Shown here: one piece after another, positions 5,769 through 8,395 of the stretch
Layout of the letters: each line of letters starts with the position of its first letter
Numbering within the stretch: position 1 is the stretch's first letter
From: Thermoleophilia bacterium
GTDB lineage: Bacteria; Actinomycetota; Thermoleophilia; RBG-16-64-13
NCBI GenBank assembly: GCA_016929985.1
Contig: JAFGIH010000623.1
Coordinates: 1-8,395 of the forward strand
Direction of reading: 5' to 3'
Length of the DNA: 8,395 bases
The notes under the pieces: generated by a model
Database searches by the model: none
Seen by the model: the letters and a program-made list of their open reading frames with translations, nothing else
Told to the model about the DNA's origin: nothing
Position numbers and translations under genes: made by a program

Positions 5769-6799
5769 GGCACCATCATACGCGAAAGGACTTCGGGGTT
5801 GACCAGATGGGGTACCGGCTCACCCCGCACAGCCGCGATGGCATTGCGGACGGCGACTTCGGACATCTTGCCCCTGGTCTCGACGGTAGCGCTCCCCAGG
5901 TGGGGGAGAAGAAGCACGTTCGCCAAGTCTGCCAGGCCGGGCGCCAGTTCGGGCTCCCGTTCGTAAACGTCGAGTGCAGCCCCACCGAGGTGCCCACTCC
6001 GAAGAGCCTCTACCAGAGCGCTCTCGTCAACCACCGGGCCACGTGCCGTGTTGATAAGGAACGAGCCCGGGCGCATGAGCGCTAGCTCCCGGCCGCCGAT
6101 GAGGTGGCGGGTGTCCGGAGTCAGAGGCACGTGCAGGCTGACGATATCGGCCTCCGCGAGGATCTCATCCACACCGGCGTGGAATTCCCAGCCAGCACCC
6201 GCGGGCACCTGCTCCGGAGCCAGGGGTCCTGCGCGCCTCGTGTAGACGACCTTCATGTCCCAGCCAAGAGCCCGCCGGGCCACCGCCTGCCCGATACGCC
6301 CCATACCCACGATGCCCAACGTCGTGCCCGCTACCGCGCGACCGAGAAGCAGGAAGGGCCCCCATTGCTCGAAGCGCCCCTGGCGCACCATGCGATCACC
6401 CTCGACCACCCGGCGGGCGAGACCAAGGATCATCGCCCAGGTGAGATCGGCAGTAGCGTCGGTGAGCACCCCGGGAGTGTTCGCGACGAGGATGCCTCGT
6501 TCGGTAGCCGCCGGGACATCGATATTGTCGTAGCCTACCGCCATCGTCGAGACCACTCTGAGCCCGCCTCCGGCAGCATCCATGACGGCGCCGTCGATCT
6601 TCTCACTGAGTAGACAGAGAAGGGCATCGGCTCCCGGGACACCCTGCAGAAGGAGTTCCCGCGCGAGCGGCCGGTCTTCTGCGCCTCCGGTCACGGCGAA
6701 CAACTCGTGCGCGAGAGACAGCCCCGGCTCGGGGATGCGGCGCGTGAGGAACAGCCGCGGCTTCGTGGACACGTGGGATTCGGGTCTGGGAGCATTCAT
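5765..6799 (-). CDS. D-2-hydroxyacid dehydrogenase, glyoxylate/hydroxypyruvate reductase-like
   Basis: This 344-residue NAD(P)-dependent oxidoreductase should reduce a 2-keto acid to the D-2-hydroxy acid. The cofactor motif is GIVGMGRIG (162-170). The catalytic triad is complete: Arg253 in NTARGPVVDE, Glu282 before Pro in DVYEREPE, and His300 in LLPHLGSAT. Arg253 to Glu282 is 29 residues, the spacing found in phosphoglycerate dehydrogenase. The N-terminal substrate domain contains VSTMAVGYDNIDVPAA and ANTPGVLTDATADL, typical of the GyaR/GhrB group. Substrate specificity (glyoxylate, hydroxypyruvate, phenylpyruvate or other) cannot be decided. The ATG at 6799 has no ribosome site but follows a TATACT box closely, so the mRNA may be leaderless; a GTG at 6772 is the alternative start. 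The lipoprotein follows in a GTGA overlap. Confidence 0.92.
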   Translation of the reverse strand: MNAPRPESHVSTKPRLFLTRRIPEPGLSLAHELFAVTGGAEDRPLARELLLQGVPGADALLCLLSEKIDGAVMDAAGGGLRVVSTMAVGYDNIDVPAATERGILVANTPGVLTDATADLTWAMILGLARRVVEGDRMVRQGRFEQWGPFLLLGRAVAGTTLGIVGMGRIGQAVARRALGWDMKVVYTRRAGPLAPEQVPAGAGWEFHAGVDEILAEADIVSLHVPLTPDTRHLIGGRELALMRPGSFLINTARGPVVDESALVEALRSGHLGGAALDVYEREPELAPGLADLANVLLLPHLGSATVETRGKMSEVAVRNAIAAVRGEPVPHLVNPEVLSRMMVP

Positions 6800-6808
6800 G
6801 GTCGGACC

Positions 6809-6836
6809 AGTATATCCTTAGCCCATGTCCGGACAA
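6809..6836 (-). promoter_or_regulatory. Candidate promoter of the dehydrogenase-lipoprotein operon
   Basis: On the minus strand TTGTCC (6836-6831) is followed after 16 bases by TATACT (6814-6809), fair matches to -35 and -10 boxes. The -10 ends 9 bases before the ATG at 6799, so transcription would begin at or just before the start codon and leave little or no leader, in line with the missing Shine-Dalgarno. The -35 lies inside the start of the divergent DUF72 gene. Confidence 0.5.
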
Positions 6837-7817
6837 GTTCGAGCAGGCACGTGCTCGTGGACCGACCCGACGATGGTGCGGGTCTGGTATCCGGCGGCCG
6901 TGCGCAGCGCGGCCGACCGCCTGCGCTACTACGCCGCCCACTTCGACACTGTGGAGGTCGATTCAAGCTTCTACGGGTTGCCCACGGCCGGCACCGCCCA
7001 ACTGTGGGCCGAACGCACGCCGCCGGGGTTCGTCTTTCATGTGAAGGCCTTCGGCATGCTCACCCGGCACGGGGTCCGCGCCGACCGCCTCCCAGCTCAG
7101 CTGCGCACGGGCTGTTCGTTTGAAGTAGACCGCCAGGGGCGCATCGTCCACCCATCGCAGGAACTCCGCGAGCAGGCCTTCGCCCTTTTCAGCGAGGCAC
7201 TCGAGCCCCTCCGCAGAGAGGAGAAGCTGGGACTGGTCCTGATGCAATTTCCACCATACTTCGTGGCCAACCGGGCCAACCGGGAGTACATCACCTACAG
7301 CGTCGGCCTTCTGGCGCCGGATAGGGTGGCAGTGGAGTTCAGACACGCATCATGGTTGGAGCTTGAGGAACAGGCTACGACTCTGGGGCTGCTAGCTTCG
7401 CTCGGCGCAGCATACGTGTGCGTGGACGAGCCGCGCATCGATGCACGCAACGTGCTACCACCCCTGGCCGTGGCGACGGCCGAGACCGCCTACGTCCGCT
7501 TCCACGGCCGCAATGCCGCTACGTGGAACGCCCGCACAGGTTCAGCCGCCGAGCGTTTCAAACACCTATACTCCACGGAGGAACTCCTGGAGTGGGTGGA
7601 GCCCGTGCGAAGCCTGCAGGAAGTGGCCGGCACCACGTACCTCATGTTCAACAACTGCTTCGCGGACTATGCCCCGCGCAACGCTCAGCAGATGCTCTCG
7701 CTGCTCGACTTCTCGCCGGGATCCGAGCGGTGGCCGGCCGGACTCACCGCCACTGACGCCGCCGATGAAAAGGACGGCGCCCCCGGAGGGGCGCCGTCCC
7801 AGGAAATGCCGCAGTAG
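6825..7817 (+). CDS. DUF72 family protein (YecE-like)
   Basis: This 330-residue protein belongs to the DUF72/YecE family, predicted TIM-barrel proteins of unclear biochemical role. Visible family blocks are GTCSWTDP (8-15), FDTVEVDSSFYGLPT (40-54), HVKAFGMLTRHG (72-83), VLMQFPPYF (138-146), VAVEFRHASW (168-177), YVRFHGRNAATW (223-234) and MFNNCFADYAPRNAQQM (274-290). All usual conserved segments are present, so it looks intact. The ATG at 6825 is only a few residues before the first conserved block and has no ribosome site; a TATATC box ends 8 bases before it. The last 25 or so residues (DEKDGAPGGAPSQEMPQ) do not resemble the family, and part of them is encoded by the hairpin that terminates the converging gene. 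I do not assign a function. Confidence 0.9.
   Translation: MSGQVRAGTCSWTDPTMVRVWYPAAVRSAADRLRYYAAHFDTVEVDSSFYGLPTAGTAQLWAERTPPGFVFHVKAFGMLTRHGVRADRLPAQLRTGCSFEVDRQGRIVHPSQELREQAFALFSEALEPLRREEKLGLVLMQFPPYFVANRANREYITYSVGLLAPDRVAVEFRHASWLELEEQATTLGLLASLGAAYVCVDEPRIDARNVLPPLAVATAETAYVRFHGRNAATWNARTGSAAERFKHLYSTEELLEWVEPVRSLQEVAGTTYLMFNNCFADYAPRNAQQMLSLLDFSPGSERWPAGLTATDAADEKDGAPGGAPSQEMPQ
7764..7799 (-). terminator. Rho-independent terminator of trpB2, inside the DUF72 coding end
   Basis: Arms GGACGGCGCCCC (7772-7783) and GGGGCGCCGTCC (7788-7799) form a perfect 12-bp GC-rich stem with a 4-base loop. On the minus strand the stem is followed at once by TTTTCATC (7771-7764), the short U-run needed for intrinsic termination; on the plus strand it is followed by CAGGAAATG, with no U-run. 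It lies 26 bases past the stop of the minus-strand trpB2 gene, which fits a terminator of that gene. Confidence 0.77.
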
Positions 7818-7824
7818 TCTTCGA

Positions 7825-8395
7825 TCAGATCTTCGGCAGGTTCTTCATCGCCTCTTTGATCTTCTCTTCAGGATACGCGAAGTCCTCGAGCTTGCCGTCG
7901 AGGTAGTTGTCATACGACGCCATATCGAAGTGGCCATGGCCGCTCAGGTTGAAGAGAATGGTCTTCTCGTCGCCCGACTGCGTGCAGTCGTCGGCAAGCT
8001 GCTTGGCTACCGCGATAGCGTGGTTGCTCTCGGGGGCCGGGATGATGCCTTCCGACCGGGCGAAGCTGATGCCGGCTTCGAAGACCTCGGTCTGCATGAC
8101 CGAGCGCGCTTCGAGCATGCCCAACTGGTGGAGATGGGACACCATGGGAGCCATGCCGTGATAACGCAGACCGCCCGCGTGGATGCCCGGGGGTACGAAG
8201 TCATGGCCTAGTGTGTCCATCTTGAGAAGCGGCGTGAACTTGGCTGTGTCGCCATAGTCGAAGGCATAGATACCCTTGGTCATGCTGGGGCAGGCCGCTG
8301 GCTCCACGCCTATGCAACGCGTCTTCTTGCCCTTCTTGATGTTCTCGCCGACGAACGGGAATGCGATCCCGGCGAAGTTGGAGCCGCCGCCTACG
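7825..8395 (-). CDS. trpB: Tryptophan synthase beta chain, TrpB2 type (C-terminal part; start lies outside)
   Basis: This PLP enzyme joins indole and serine to make tryptophan. Only the last 189 residues are present; the frame stays open to the right edge, so the first half, including the PLP-binding lysine, is outside. The fragment begins with VGGGSNFAGIAFPF, the glycine-rich loop holding the cofactor phosphate. GVEPAACPSMTKG, LGHDFVPPGIHAGGLRYHGMAP and the near-terminal NLSGHGHFDMASYD are typical of the TrpB2 group rather than the standard TrpB1. TrpB2 enzymes often lack a TrpA partner contact and have been linked to indole salvage or serine deamination. No trpA is seen within the window. 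The stop lies 7 bases from that of the converging DUF72 gene, and a terminator hairpin follows. Confidence 0.93.
   Translation of the reverse strand, partial: VGGGSNFAGIAFPFVGENIKKGKKTRCIGVEPAACPSMTKGIYAFDYGDTAKFTPLLKMDTLGHDFVPPGIHAGGLRYHGMAPMVSHLHQLGMLEARSVMQTEVFEAGISFARSEGIIPAPESNHAIAVAKQLADDCTQSGDEKTILFNLSGHGHFDMASYDNYLDGKLEDFAYPEEKIKEAMKNLPKI

Noticed and set aside
7441..8211. Plus-strand frame of 256 residues spanning the end of DUF72 and the antisense of trpB2
   Set aside because: It crosses two well-supported genes, and its composition (Arg, Ser, Pro, Thr rich) is typical of a spurious frame.

Overview
The window is a gene-dense, GC-rich bacterial chromosomal segment with no mobile element, CRISPR array or RNA gene that I can see. 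GTG and TTG starts, start/stop overlaps, a Thr/Ser/Glu-rich lipoprotein linker and two genes with no visible Shine-Dalgarno (possibly leaderless) would fit a deep-branching Actinomycetota or a similar high-GC lineage; this placement is inference. The two-subunit iron-sulfur (class I) fumarase and the TrpB2-type tryptophan synthase beta chain suggest anaerobic or thermophilic ancestry, which is also inference.

Region 1 (1-2934, minus strand) is one tightly packed operon read right to left: fumarase alpha, fumarase beta, two membrane-anchor subunits of succinate dehydrogenase/fumarate reductase, then the flavoprotein subunit, which runs off the left edge. Each junction is an overlap (TGATG, TTGA, TTGA) except the last, a 7-base gap. 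The cluster links succinate, fumarate and malate in two consecutive steps. The two anchor proteins resemble each other strikingly and each carries two aligned histidines, which suggests a di-heme membrane domain. A long near-perfect palindrome (3005-3032) lies upstream, between this operon and trpS.

Region 2 (3183-5185, plus strand) holds trpS (tryptophanyl-tRNA synthetase), a small cupin protein coupled to it, and a cyclase-family metal hydrolase resembling kynurenine formamidase. Region 3 (5169-6799, minus strand) holds a D-2-hydroxyacid dehydrogenase and a lipoprotein joined by a GTGA overlap; the lipoprotein gene overlaps the end of the cyclase gene tail to tail. Region 4 (6825-7817, plus strand) is a DUF72/YecE-family gene starting only 25 bases from the divergent dehydrogenase start. 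Region 5 (7825-8395, minus strand) is the C-terminal part of a TrpB2 gene, whose probable intrinsic terminator is embedded in the last codons of the DUF72 gene.

Most of this is recognisable core metabolism. The points worth a second look are the paired anchor subunits, the palindrome, the trpS-cupin-cyclase group near trpB2, and the terminator doubling as protein-coding sequence.
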